Positions 34,545-44,574 of a stretch of 64,000 nt of DNA are shown here, one piece after another. Source of the stretch: Camarhynchus parvulus (Eukaryota > Chordata > Aves > Passeriformes > Thraupidae). Location: positions 1,364,001 to 1,428,000 of the forward strand of contig NC_044585.1 in assembly GCF_901933205.1 (NCBI RefSeq), in the 5' to 3' direction. The notes below the pieces were generated by a model, which was given only the letters and a program-made list of their open reading frames with translations, did no database searches and was not told the origin of the DNA. Every line of letters begins with the position of its first letter. Position 1 is the stretch's first letter. The translations under genes were made by a program, and so were the position numbers.

Positions 34545-34715
34545 TGATCCTGGGATCGGGGTGATCTTGGAATCGGGGTGTCCCTGGAATTGGGGTGTCC
34601 CTGGGATCGGGGTGTCCCTGGGATCGGGGTGTTCCCAGGATCGGGGTGTCCCTGGGATCAGGGTGTCCCTGGGATCGGGGTGTTCCCAGGATCGGGGTGT
34701 TCCCCTGCACGGGGA
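34545..34715. repeat. Tandem repeat, 'gggatcggggtgtccct' unit
   Basis: Nine or so 17-18-bp units, 'gggatcggggtgtccctg' alternating with 'aggatcggggtgttccc', in the OSM-LIF spacer. Pairs of units form a 36-bp higher-order period. Confidence 0.93.
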
Positions 34716-34729
34716 CATCGCGGGATGGG

Positions 34730-35190
34730 GACCTGGAGAGGAGACAGAGGGGGATAAGGGTGGGGCGTGGGGGGCAATTATGGGGTGGGGCAGTAATGGG
34801 GGGAGCCGGGGCAGTTCTGAGAGGGGCTGGGGCAGTTCTGGGAAGGGCTGGGGCAGGGGGGCAGTGATGGGATGGGGAGGGGCAGGAGGGGACAGCGGCT
34901 GGCTGGGGACAGGAGAGGTCCGGGGTGGGGAAGGGGCAGGGGGCAGCTCCGGAGCAGGGATGGGATGGGGCAGTTCTGAGTTGGGATGGGGTGTGGGGGG
35001 CAATTATGGGATGGGGAGAGGCCAGTTCTGGGCTGGGGCAGCAGGGGGCAGCACGGGGACAGGGATGGGACCGGGATGGGCCCGGGATGAGCGGACACGG
35101 AACAGGGATGAGGAGGGGGCAGCGTAAGGACAGGGAAGAGGAACAGCAGGGGGACAGGGATGCGGCAGAGGCGTCATGGGGACAGGAAAG
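34730..35190. other. G-rich strand-asymmetric region
   Basis: The + strand is dominated by runs of three to six G separated by short A/C/T spacers (ggggcagggggcagtgatgg, ggggtggggaaggggcagg). Almost any 25-base piece fits the four-G-tract pattern of a G-quadruplex. No coding sense is apparent. Confidence 0.7.
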
Positions 35191-35341
35191 GGACAGGGAC
35201 GGGTGGGGTGTCTGCGATGGAGCTGAGGACAGCGATGGGCAGGGATGCTCACAGGGGAGCGCTCGGAGGGACCCAGAGGAGCAGCAGCGGCGGCCTTGGA
35301 ACACCCGGGGCTTGTCCTCTTGTCCCTGGGCAGGTCGGCGG

Positions 35342-35388
35342 TGGGGACACTGGGGACACTGGGGACACTGGGGACACTGGGGACAGCT
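35342..35388. repeat. Five-copy 9-bp repeat (ggggacact)
   Basis: Perfect 'ggggacact' repeats in a row, followed by a variant. This is a short, recent expansion with a G-quadruplex-compatible G4 tract in each unit. Confidence 0.9.
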
Positions 35389-35722
35389 GCCCCCTGACCA
35401 ACCTGCCCCAGCTCCTCCTGGGGCCCCCAGACCCCACAGGTCCCCTCTGACCCTCAGTCTCTCCTGACAGGGAGGGCTCCCCCCGACCCCTTCCCGCTCC
35501 CTCCTCGGGACGCCGCCCCTGTCGCGGTCTCCTCGCTCCTGCTGCTCGTCTCCACGGGCATCGGGATGTCCCTGCTGCCAAAGGGACCGGGGAAGGGACA
35601 TTCCTGGCCATCACCTCCCCTCCCGGTACCTCCCACCCCGGCATCTCCCGTTCTGCCGTCTCCCTGTCCAGCCTGTCTGGAGCAGGAATTTGGGTTTTCC
35701 CACCGGAGCATCCCCCCTGCTC

Positions 35723-35865
35723 AGGTCCAGCGTCTCCCCGCGGGTTTGCCTTTTCTCCTGGAGAAAACCCATCCTTTAATCCTAACGCTTTTGCCCCAAG
35801 GGCTGAGCTGCAGGTGGGGACACCGGTGCCACCTTGGTGACCCCACCATGACCAGGGGTCCCTCA
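35723..35865. repeat. Duplicated element, copy A, upstream of LIF
   Basis: Copy A shares with copy B (36647-36785), in the same order: 'ggtccagcgtctcccc', 'cgggtttgccttttctcctg', 'gaaaacccatcctttaatcc', 'ccccaagggctgagc', 'ggggacacc' and 'ccccaccatgaccagg'. The part around 35741-35769 is an inverted repeat, gggttt ... aaaccc. Identity between copies looks moderate (roughly two thirds to three quarters by eye). Confidence 0.75.
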
Positions 35866-36646
35866 CTCCTCAGGGGACCCCAAAGCCCAGCTCAGCCTCA
35901 GCCTAGACTCAGTTACCCCTTGGGAAATCCAAGAAAGGGGCAAATCCGTGTCAACCCCTGCACACAACCCCCCAGGAGGTTCCCATGCCAACAATTAAGC
36001 GCTATTAATTCCTCAGCTAATTAGGTGCATCAGGCCATCAGATGTCCATCAATATGTGAGGTGCTGCTCCCCATATCCCAAAAAGACTGGGATGCGGCTG
36101 CAGGGAGGGAGATGGAGCTCATCTTCCCCGCCCTCCACTGTCCCCAGCTCATCCCTGACGTCCCGCTAGGACCAGACTGGGCTAAACTGGGCTGGGGCAT
36201 CAATGCCGCCGGCACACCAGGCTGCTCCTTGCACGGGGAAACTGAGGCACGCAGCAGCTATGGCCCGACTCAGCCAGCACAGAGGGGTCTCCTTGTCCCC
36301 CCTGGCCGTGTCCCCCCCAATGGAGGACGCCCGGGGTCGTGGTGGCTCTTGCGTCACCGTTCCTGGACTGTCACCTCTGCTTCACCTGCCGGGGCACAAA
36401 CTGGCTAAACCTGATTAAAGCTTCAGTCCGGCCCCGGTGAGAAAAAAAAAATACAGAGAAGGACAAAAAAAAATCCATTTAACCTGTGTTTCACCCAAAT
36501 CGGGCAGCGAACAGCCCCGCAGTGTCCTGGTCCCATGGAGTCCCCAGGAGAGCGTGACCCAGCGCCCTCCTGTCTGCTCCAGCACCCTCTGCCCGCTCCA
36601 GGCCGGGGACAGCCCGGCCGAGGGAAGGGTTAACCCTGGGGGGGCC

Positions 36647-36785
36647 GGTCCGGCCTCTCCCCTGGGTGGGTTTGTCCTTTTTCCTGCCGAAAACCCACCC
36701 TTTACTGATAATCCTTGTGCCCGAAGGGATGAGCCAGCGGCGGGCTGGGGGACACCGCGGCCGATCCCACCGTGACCGAGGAGCG
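36647..36785. repeat. Duplicated element, copy B, upstream of LIF
   Basis: The counterpart of copy A, about 0.9 kb nearer LIF: 'ggtccggcctctcccc', 'gggtttgtcctttttcctgc', 'gaaaacccaccctttactga', 'gcccgaagggatgagcc', 'gggggacacc' and 'cccaccgtgaccgagg'. The gggttt/aaaccc inverted repeat is kept. It ends about 450 bases before the LIF TATA box. It may be a duplicated regulatory element or two copies of an unnamed ancient repeat. Confidence 0.75.
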
Positions 36786-37139
36786 CGGCACCCACCGCCC
36801 CTTCCCCGCGCCTGCCATCCCTCCGAAACCCCAAACAAACCCCAAACCAGACTTTTTTACCTCCTTCATTTTATTGCCTGCTCCGGCAGCCAGCGGGGAA
36901 GCCTCGGCCCGGGGAGGGGGCCCCGGGGGTGGAAGCGCTTGCGGCTCCCGAGCCGCAGCCCCGCGCCTCGACACCCCCGAACCCCACGTGCGGCCGCGCA
37001 CCTCCCCCGGGGGGGCTTCGATTCCTCCCTCCCAGCCCACTGCGATTCATCACTCCCCCGAGCCCGCGCGTAAAACAAAGGGGGACACAAAATGCAGTGT
37101 GTCATCAACTACTTTATAAAGTTTATTTCTAAGAATCAT

Positions 37140-37337
37140 CAGTGCCCTCCGACTTCCTGCGATTTCAATACGGCGATACTCGATTCTCCCACCCCCCCTC
37201 TCTCCTCCCTCTTACAACACAGGCCTGACGGACCGGTATATAAACCCCGAGAAGTCCCCCAGTATGAACATGAATTTCTGAAAACTTCCTCTGCCAACAC
37301 CAATCCCTATTAAGTCGCTCCCGGGACGCGGCTCACA
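37140..37337 (+). promoter_or_regulatory. LIF: LIF promoter with TATA box
   Basis: TATATAA at 37237-37243 lies 101 bases before the LIF start codon. Initiation near 37268 would give a 5' UTR of about 70 bases, as in mammalian LIF. An ETS-like 'gacttcctg' sits at about 37150. The block from about 37,090 to the ATG is AT-richer and less repetitive than its flanks, as expected for a conserved promoter. Confidence 0.75.
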
Positions 37338-39809
37338 ATGAAGTTCGTACCGGCAGGTAAAAAAAAAAAAAAAAAATTCCGACTCTGGGGATACTAATTC
37401 CCCTTCTCCCCCTCCCCCTTTTTTCCTCCCCCTCCCTCCTTTTGCCGGTGATGCTCGGGCGCAGGCGGGTCCCGGCTGGATGCGCCGCTGGAGCCGGAGC
37501 GGGGCTCCCGCCGCGCTGCGTCCCCCCCGGGATGAGCATCTCTGGGAATTGGCAGCGGGAGCGGAGCGCGGCGCTGGCGCGGTCCAGCCAACATCTGGAC
37601 ACTTATATAACTGGAAATGCTTCCAAGGAAAAAAAAAAAAAATCTCAAGGAGGGGGGGATTTTTTTATTTTTTGTACTTTTAAATACTTCTCCCCCCCCC
37701 ACTCCTGCTTATCCTCCTTCTGGGTCTCCCGATGCCCCAAGCCGCTGCCGTGCCGGAGCGGTGGAAGGATGGGGAGGCTGCCAAGTGCAGGAGGGGGGTC
37801 GGAGGGAGCAGCCCCCAGCCCAGAAGCCGTTCTGGGGGTCCCGCGGGGCAGCTCTCACCGGGGACTCCCCACCCACCCCGATCCCCGGCGCACGTGGGGC
37901 AGAGCCCGTCCCTGCCCAGCTGTGAATGGGCGGAACAGCGGCCGGGGCGCGCAGCGAGAGGGGCTCCTGAGGGCTCGGGGGACCTGATGCACCCCGTGGG
38001 GACACCGGGGGCGCGGGGGGCAGGGTGCCCCCGTCCCGTGCGGGAGGGGAGCGGCGGGTCAGGGACTGGAACACGCCCAGGTAAGTCCTGTCCCACCTGG
38101 GCAGGGTAAATAAATCGAGGCTCGGATTACCCGGCACCGGCGGCACGTCCGAGGCGCTGACAAGTGCGGGCGACTTCGGCGCTCGTCACGGCGCGGGGAC
38201 TTCGCCTGGAGCACGGGACCCCCACCCTGCCGGGGCCCTGCCGGTGTCATCCAGGTCACCCAGCGGCGGGGACACCCTGGCCACCCTCCCCGAGGCTGCC
38301 CAGCGCAGTTGCCGGCTCCAGAGGCGGTTTGGCCTCTCCGAGCAGGGATGGATGGCGCTTTGGGGGGTCCCGGCGGATCGGGGCTTGCAGCGCCCCGCTC
38401 TCAGGAGGGGACGCAGGGGTGACCCAGCTGCCGGAGGCTCAAGGGTCCCCTTGTTCCGCGTCCAGGGATTTCCTGGCTGGAGTCTCTGGCAGCTGCGTCG
38501 TCTCTCCCCAGGGCTCCTCGGCGCTGCGCCCACTTCTCAGACGGGGAAACTGAGGCAGGCGGTGGGGCCGGGGGCGGGAGGAAGGAGGGAGGGCACGCCG
38601 AGAGCAGGTTTCCTTGAGGGAGCCCCGCTGAGTCAGCCGGGCCGGGGTGGGGCCTTGCTCCCGAAGCGCCCGGACCAGGATAACGGAGGAAAAAGCTTCT
38701 TGCACGTTAGATTAAACACGACAGGTCGCCACCGGGCCGCTTGCGAAATGTGGGAATGCTGCGGGGGCCCCCGCCGGGAAGGGAGGCGGGGGAGCGCCTG
38801 CCGGGGGGCAGGTGAGGGCGACGGCAGCGCGACGGGAGCCGCGGCACGGCCGGGCCAGAGCGGGGGTTTGGGCATTCCGGCTGAGCTGGGCGCACACCCG
38901 GGCGGGATGAGCCCCTGCTCCAGCTGGACACCCTCCCTGTGGGTGCCTGGAACTGGGATCATCCCGCGTGGACGCACCAGCGGCAGCGGGACGGGCCAGC
39001 ACCGCCCGGTCGCGGTCCCCAGGGTGACAGCGGCCTCTCTCCCCTCACAGGCGTCGTGCCCTTCGTGGCCCTGCTCCTGCTGCAGCGGCGGCCCGTGGCC
39101 GGCCGGGCGCTGCTGGTGAGCGGCTCCGGCTGCCCCAGCCACGGCCTGTGCCGCTCCAACGTGCTGGAGCAGACCCGCAGGCAGGTGGCCGTGCTCAACG
39201 CCACCGCCCAGGAGCTCTTCAGCCTCTACGTAAGTGGCGCTTGGGGACGGCCGGGGGTCACGGCCGGGGGGCTGAGCCACAGGTGCGAGAAGAGGGAGGG
39301 CTGGGGACACCGCGGGGACGGCGGCAGGGGGGACACAGGGGACGTGGGGTGACGCTCGCCTCTCCTCGCAGCTGAAGTGCCAGGGAGAGCCGTTCAGCAG
39401 CGAGAGTGACAAGCTCTGCAACCCCGCCGGCATCTTCTTCCCCGCTTTCCGCGTCAACCGGACGAGCGAGAGGAAGGAGGTGATGGTGGCCATGTACAAG
39501 CTCTTCGCCTTCCTCAACGCCTCGCTGGGCAACATCACGCGCGACCAGGAGGAGCTCAACCCCATGGCCAAAGAGCTCCTCGAGAGGCTCCACAACACCA
39601 CCAAGACCACCCGAGGCCTCATCTCCAACCTCACCTGCCTCCTCTGCAAGAACTACAACATCTTCCAGGTGGACGTCAGGTACGGGGACAGCTCCAAGGG
39701 CAAGAGCGCCTTCAAGAAGAAGCAGCAGGGCTGCCAGGTGCTCAGGAAGTACGTGCAGGTCATCGGGCAGGCAGCACGTGTCCTCCTACCTCATCTCAGC
39801 CCCTCATGA
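37338..39809 (+). CDS. LIF: LIF, leukemia inhibitory factor
   Basis: A secreted IL-6-family cytokine that signals through LIFR-gp130 to STAT3. Exons 37338-37356, 39051-39229 and 39372-39809 encode 211 aa. The start MKFVPAGVVP matches the human MKVLAAGVVP pattern, with the intron after the sixth codon plus one base. The signal peptide covers roughly residues 1-24. The six structural cysteines are C34, C40, C82, C155, C158 and C187; there is an extra one, C69 (YLKCQGEP; human YYTAQGEP). Six N-glycosylation sequons are seen (N56, N95, N115, N120, N141, N152). LGNITRDQ at 118-125 is invariant in LIF, and the LIFR-contact FxxK motif is F180-K183. The last exon begins in phase 0 after Y66. The donor of exon 1 is followed at once by an 18-base A-run. 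Confidence 0.97.
37604..37610 (+). promoter_or_regulatory. LIF: Second TATA box in LIF intron 1, possible alternative promoter
   Basis: TATATAA occurs again 250 bases inside intron 1, in 'catctggacacttatataactgg', followed by an A-run and a T-run. Mammalian LIF has alternative first exons in intron 1 (LIF-M and LIF-T transcripts), so this is a reasonable candidate for an alternative start. Confidence 0.35.
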
Positions 39810-40514
39810 GCGCCCGCCCCGCCTACGCTGCCTCTCTGCTGCTGGCCGGCCCCGCCGCTGCCTCCCCTGTTCCCGCCTTCCTATTTATTACCCGGACCCT
39901 GCGCCGGCCCCATCCGCCCTCCGGTAATTTATTGCCCCTTGAGGGGGTGAACGCTGCAGCCCGGAGTGTCCCGGGCAGGGCAGAGCCAGCACCCAGCAGG
40001 ACGAGGCAGCGCATCTCCGAGGAGCACGGGCTGGTCCCGGGATGTGCCTCAGCCATCCCCGGGCTGCCACGGGGTGCGGGGAGCCGTGGGGGGGACAGCA
40101 GGGCCGGACTCTGTCCCCCACGGACGGTGTCACCACGGAGAGCACCCGGACTGATATCCCTGAGCACTGTGTGAAGGCTGTCGCTTCCCTGGAGAAAGGA
40201 TTGTGAGGAAGGACATTGGGATGCAGGGACGTGGGGACACGCTCCCCCTGCACATTTTAAGGCTGGGCTCCCCTGCGAGGAGCCAAACTGAGGGTACTGG
40301 TGGCTGTGCTGGCTGGGGCTGGGTCCCACCGTCTGGGACAAGGCCACCTGTGTGGGACAGTCACCCCACTGTGGAGCATCATCCCCCCGCGCGGGCACGG
40401 CGGGGCACGGAATGTCCTCTCCTTTGGAAAAGTGCTTTTCCCTTTGGAAGGGCTCTGAATGTACTAACGGCCGAGAGCTGGGCTTTGCACGGCTGAATGC
40501 AGCCCTGCCATGGG

Positions 40515-40760
40515 GGCGTGGGACGAGGGGACGTGGGGACATGGGACACGGGGACACCAGGACATAGGGATGTGGGACACGGGGATGTGGGGACACAGGG
40601 ACATGAGGACATAGGGATGTGGGACATGGGGACGTGGGACATGGGGACACCAGGACATAGATATGTGGGACACGGGGATGCGGGACACGGGGATGTGGGA
40701 CACGAGGACACAAGGACATAGGGATGTGGGACATGGGGATGTGGGGACACAGGGACGGGC
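40515..40760. repeat. Minisatellite in the LIF 3' UTR
   Basis: Units of about 9-12 bp ('ggacatgggacacgggg', 'ggacatagggatgtggg') repeated some 20 times, with a ~55-bp higher-order period beginning at 'ggacaccaggacataggg'. It lies between the LIF stop codon and its AU-rich tail. OSM also has a 3' UTR minisatellite, of different sequence. Confidence 0.92.
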
Positions 40761-40809
40761 CCCAGGCCGGTGGCAGGTGGCGCTGGCTCGCTCCTGGCAC
40801 CAGAGCAGG

Positions 40810-41005
40810 TGTGAGTGTTATTTATTGACTTCATGGAAAGCCCAGCGTGCACTGAGAGCTGACTATTATAATTTTATTGTTAATAATAATTAATTACTAT
40901 TACTAAGATTTGTGGTAATATATCACTGGAACTCTATTTAAATATTTATTTTTTTATACTTCTTGCTCTACTTTTTTAAAATAAACCAATAGAAACAGAC
41001 TGTAT
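40810..41005 (+). terminator. LIF: LIF AU-rich 3' end and poly(A) signal
   Basis: A sharp switch to AT-rich sequence with TTATTTATT at about 40817-40825, further ATTTA motifs near 40936-40950, and AATAAA at 40980-40985. Mammalian LIF mRNA has the same kind of AU-rich, unstable end. The 3' UTR is therefore about 1.2 kb. Confidence 0.82.
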
Positions 41006-42600
41006 TTGGCTGCTTTTCCTTGGATGCCTTTTGTGCTCACCCTCAGACACCTCTGCTCCCCCAAAGCACCCTTGAGACTGCCCCAAAACTCCTCAAGACA
41101 TCGCTGTGGATCAGTCCCCTGTCACCTCATTCTTTCCTCCCTTCCCACCTGCTATGGCATGGCTGATTGGAAAGATATTTTTCTGGGTGTGGGGAATGTT
41201 TAAATTGACTCACTGCTCAAAAGTGCTGAGATGATGTGGGACCATCGTGGTGCAGGGATTGTCCTGGCACAGGGAGCATCGTGGTGTGGGTACCATGGCA
41301 GCGTGGGGAGCATCATGGCACGGGCACCATCACGGTGAGGGGACCATCCCAGCGTGTGTGGAGCACCTCGGTGTGGGGAGCCCCACTCTGGCAACCCTGG
41401 AAGTTCCTGGGGAAATGGAGAAAGGCTGGGAAGAGGCTGAGGGAGCAGAGTGAGCATGTGCGAGGTGGAGGGGACACACCAGATAAAATCAGAGCCGCTT
41501 CCCAGGCTGTTCTGGGAGAGGCTCAGCAGAGCTCTGCCGGGGCCAAGACCACCTAAGGCTGCAGCAGTGGCCGGGTCCTTGCATGGGGCTGTATCGGTTA
41601 ACAAGAGCCTGATTATACAGGAGACGTTGGAGCAGGATGATGAAATTTTCCTCCTCCTCCGGAGCCCTTGGGCCACTGGCCAAACCTCCCAGGCATGAGA
41701 CAGCAAGCGGATGAGCTAAGATCCTGTGTGATCATCTCTCGTGTCTCAGAGGAGCCCCGACCTAAAGATCACCACAGAAAATCAGAAGTTGCCCCCTAAG
41801 CCCCTCTTCCTCTGCCCTGCAGGGCCGTGTTGCCCAGTTGTGCCCTCCAGCTCCTATGGAGGTTTCATGGCATGGGTCTGACCCCAGACTGGCACTGCCT
41901 TGTGCCAGTGGCAGCCTTGTGCTGCACCAGTGGCGACAGCAGAGCCAGCTGTGCCCATTTCCAGCCTGGCCCTGCTGTCCTTTGATGGAAGGGGCGAATG
42001 CCAAAACAGAACAGGCTCCTCCATCCCACAGCCGAGGTACTCAGGGACATCCCTGGGTGCCATGGTGTGGCTTTCTTCCATCACCCAGCCTGCCACCAGG
42101 GAAGGGACCCTGAGTGTCCCCAGTGTCCCTGCCCTGGAGGATGCCCATTTTGGGGTTGCAGCCCATTTGTGGGGCCCGTTTCCTGCTGCACTGAAAGCAA
42201 TACAACCTCCCCAAAACACAGGCACGGACCAGGGCATCATCACTTTAGGATGGGCATTACACCCCGGGGCCAGTCGTGTGGCATTTGGCACCATGGCTCC
42301 CTGATGGCTGCCAGGGTCACCCTGACCCTGCAGCTGGGGACACACAGGTGTCCCCATGGCTGTTGTGACCACGGCATTATGTGGCCAACATTTCCTATGC
42401 TGGGAAGTCTAGGGCTGGTCATCCAAACGCAGCCTTTCCTTGCATCAACACGCACATCTCGTTCCTGCCAGGGATGCAGAGGGTGCCATGGGGAGCCACC
42501 AACCCGCCCCGGGCAGCTCGAGGGCTGGCAGGGCCCGGGGGCAGGGCCGGGAGCGGGGCTGGGGACGCTGTGAGCGAGGAGCTGTGCACATCTGGATTTC
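41006..42600. other. LIF downstream spacer, no gene seen
   Basis: Around 41,235-41,375 there is a loose tandem pattern of 'gcatcgtggtgtgggtacc' and 'ccatcacggtgaggggacc'. The rest shows no exon, RNA gene or recognisable repeat. Confidence 0.5.
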
Positions 42601-42604
42601 TCAC

Positions 42605-42840
42605 GCTTGTGTTCAACATCCCTCCTCAACCAGATGGCAAAAATAAATAAATAGAATAAATCACAGCCTCCTGACATAAATCGGGAACTCACGCCCCGGC
42701 TCTGCTTTTCATGAGTCTCCCTGGAAGACAGTCAAACACAGGCGAGGACAATGGGTTCACTTCTCCCCTGTGTCGGGTCATTCCCAGTTAAGGCTCATTA
42801 GCAGCAGGCGGGGGATTAACTCTTCTTTCCCTGGAAACGC
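42605..42840. other. Low-repeat AT-richer block, possible conserved non-coding element
   Basis: Unique sequence with 'aaaaataaataaatagaata', 'gctttcatgagtctccctgg'-like and 'taaggctcattagcagcagg' stretches. It has no coding sense and contrasts with the flanking GC-rich DNA. The interpretation rests only on composition. Confidence 0.25.
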
Positions 42841-42879
42841 GTGGACAAGCCCCTAAAGTTCCCCAAATCCCTTCCTCTA

Positions 42880-44570
42880 CCCTCCCGCGAGGTTTCGGTG
42901 CCGGGGCCGGCGGTGGCGCCCTGCTCGTGCCATCGCCCCAGCGAGGCAGGACGCGCTGCTCTGCTCATCCCAGGCTCGGGAGGGATGGAAAGGGCTTTCA
43001 ATTACCTCAGCCAGCGGCTGATCCCACCCAGCCGGCGCCCCGGGGAAGCGGGCCAGCCCCGCGGGCCGGACCGGGAGCACCGCGAAGGAACCGGCGCTGC
43101 GGCTTCCCCAGCGGCACCGGCAGGACCCTGTCGGTGACTCCCCTTCGGCCCCAGGAGCAGAGGAACTAGGCTGGCTGGGACGAGAGCCAGGAGGGGCTCC
43201 GGGGAGCCATCCCTTGCGATGGGAGCGATGCCCGCGCCCCGATAACGGAGCGGCCTGACCGCGGGCCCCGAGCGGCGGGTCAGCGCTGCCTTCGGGGAGC
43301 GGGATACGTGAGGAGCCGCTCCTGCCCGCGGTGAAGTCAGTGCCGCTCCTGGGTGTGACTGACTGACCTCAGCCCTTGGCCCCGCGGCGCGGATCATGTG
43401 CTGCTGCCTGACGCCGCCGAACCCGGCCGGACGGGCCCTGCGCTGCCCCGGGGCCACGGCCAGACGGGACTTGCCGTCCGCGGGGCAGGTGCGGGGCTGG
43501 GGCACCACCGGCTGCGGGTCCCCTCCGCGGCGTGACCCGCGCTGCATCCCCGGCACCGAGCCGGCAGGAGCATCCCAAGCCGGGCTGACCTCGGCAGAGC
43601 CCGGGGTGGTGGTCGGGTCGTTCCCCGAGAGATCCCAGGTGGAGCATCCCACCTTCCCCCGTGTGCAGCCAGGCTGGGTCGGACCCACTGGTGCCCATGG
43701 CAGAGCCCCTTCCCCATCCAGGGGTGCCCCCAAGGCTCGGCACCGGCCAGACGCGTTTGGCTGGTGACCATGCCCCCAGCAGGTCCCCACGCCTGGTCCC
43801 CGAGGACGGGAACATCGCATCCCGAGGGCCGGCTGGAGGCTCCATCCCGGGCTGGCCGCCGGCCCGAGCACGCAAAGCAGAGCCGAGCCCATCTGAAACG
43901 CATTCGGGCACTGTTGCTGCAATAGCAGATGCTCCTGCGGGTCGCCGGCCACATCACAGCCCGGCGGAGCGGGAACCGCACGCTCACATGGGAAGAAACA
44001 GCTCTTGTCCCAAACGGCTCGAACTCCTAATTGGGGACCAACCGTGACAAATAAACAAGACAATGGGCTGGAGGCGAGACGAACGCAACTTCTGTCGCAG
44101 GACCCGGCTCCGACAGCCGCCCCCGTGCCCAGCAGGGGACCTGGCACAGGCCCGCAAGAGCCGGGGGGAGGGCAGGGGGCAGGATCCGGACCCCCCGGCA
44201 GAGCCACTCTCTGTGTGACACCGCTGGAGCTCGGCGCTGGCTCGGGAGCGGGATGACACATCCCCATGGTCCCCCGAGACCCCTGTCGGCAGCTTTGCTC
44301 AGCAAGTGTTCAGTCTCATTCGGAGCGGGGTCAACTCCAGCCCAGCGGAGCTGCTGGAGCGGCCTCTCCTTGCTGCACCCCAGCTGGGGGCTGGCTGGGG
44401 ACCCCCGCACGGGGCTCAGGGACCCTTCTCCCTCGGGCAGGGGATGCTTCGGGCTGCCTTGGAGCGACGGGCGGGGCCAGCCCCGGGGATCTGATAGCGC
44501 GGTTATCTCGGCGCAGCTATCGCCCTCCAACAGGCACCGGGGCACTTCCGCAGCCCGGCTGCGCTTGGCA
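42880..44570. other. CpG-rich region 3 kb downstream of LIF
   Basis: CpG is frequent across 42,880-43,130 and 43,180-44,570, well above the surrounding spacer. No exon is recognised. It could be a CpG-island promoter of an unannotated transcript or an enhancer. The long open frames on both strands reflect high GC. Confidence 0.45.
44030..44075. promoter_or_regulatory. Composite FOX/SOX-like motif cluster
   Basis: 'cctaattgggg' is followed by 'tgacaaataaacaa' (forkhead-type ATAAACAA at 44051-44058) and 'acaatgg' (SOX-type at 44060-44066), an AT-rich island inside the CpG-rich block. Motif spacing is tight. Single motif hits are weak evidence, but their clustering is notable. Confidence 0.3.
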
Positions 44571-44574
44571 CCGA

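Noticed and set aside
42880..44570. Long ORFs (up to 421 aa, minus strand) in the CpG-rich block downstream of LIF
   Set aside because: Extended open frames on both strands come from high GC. No conserved domain or exon structure.
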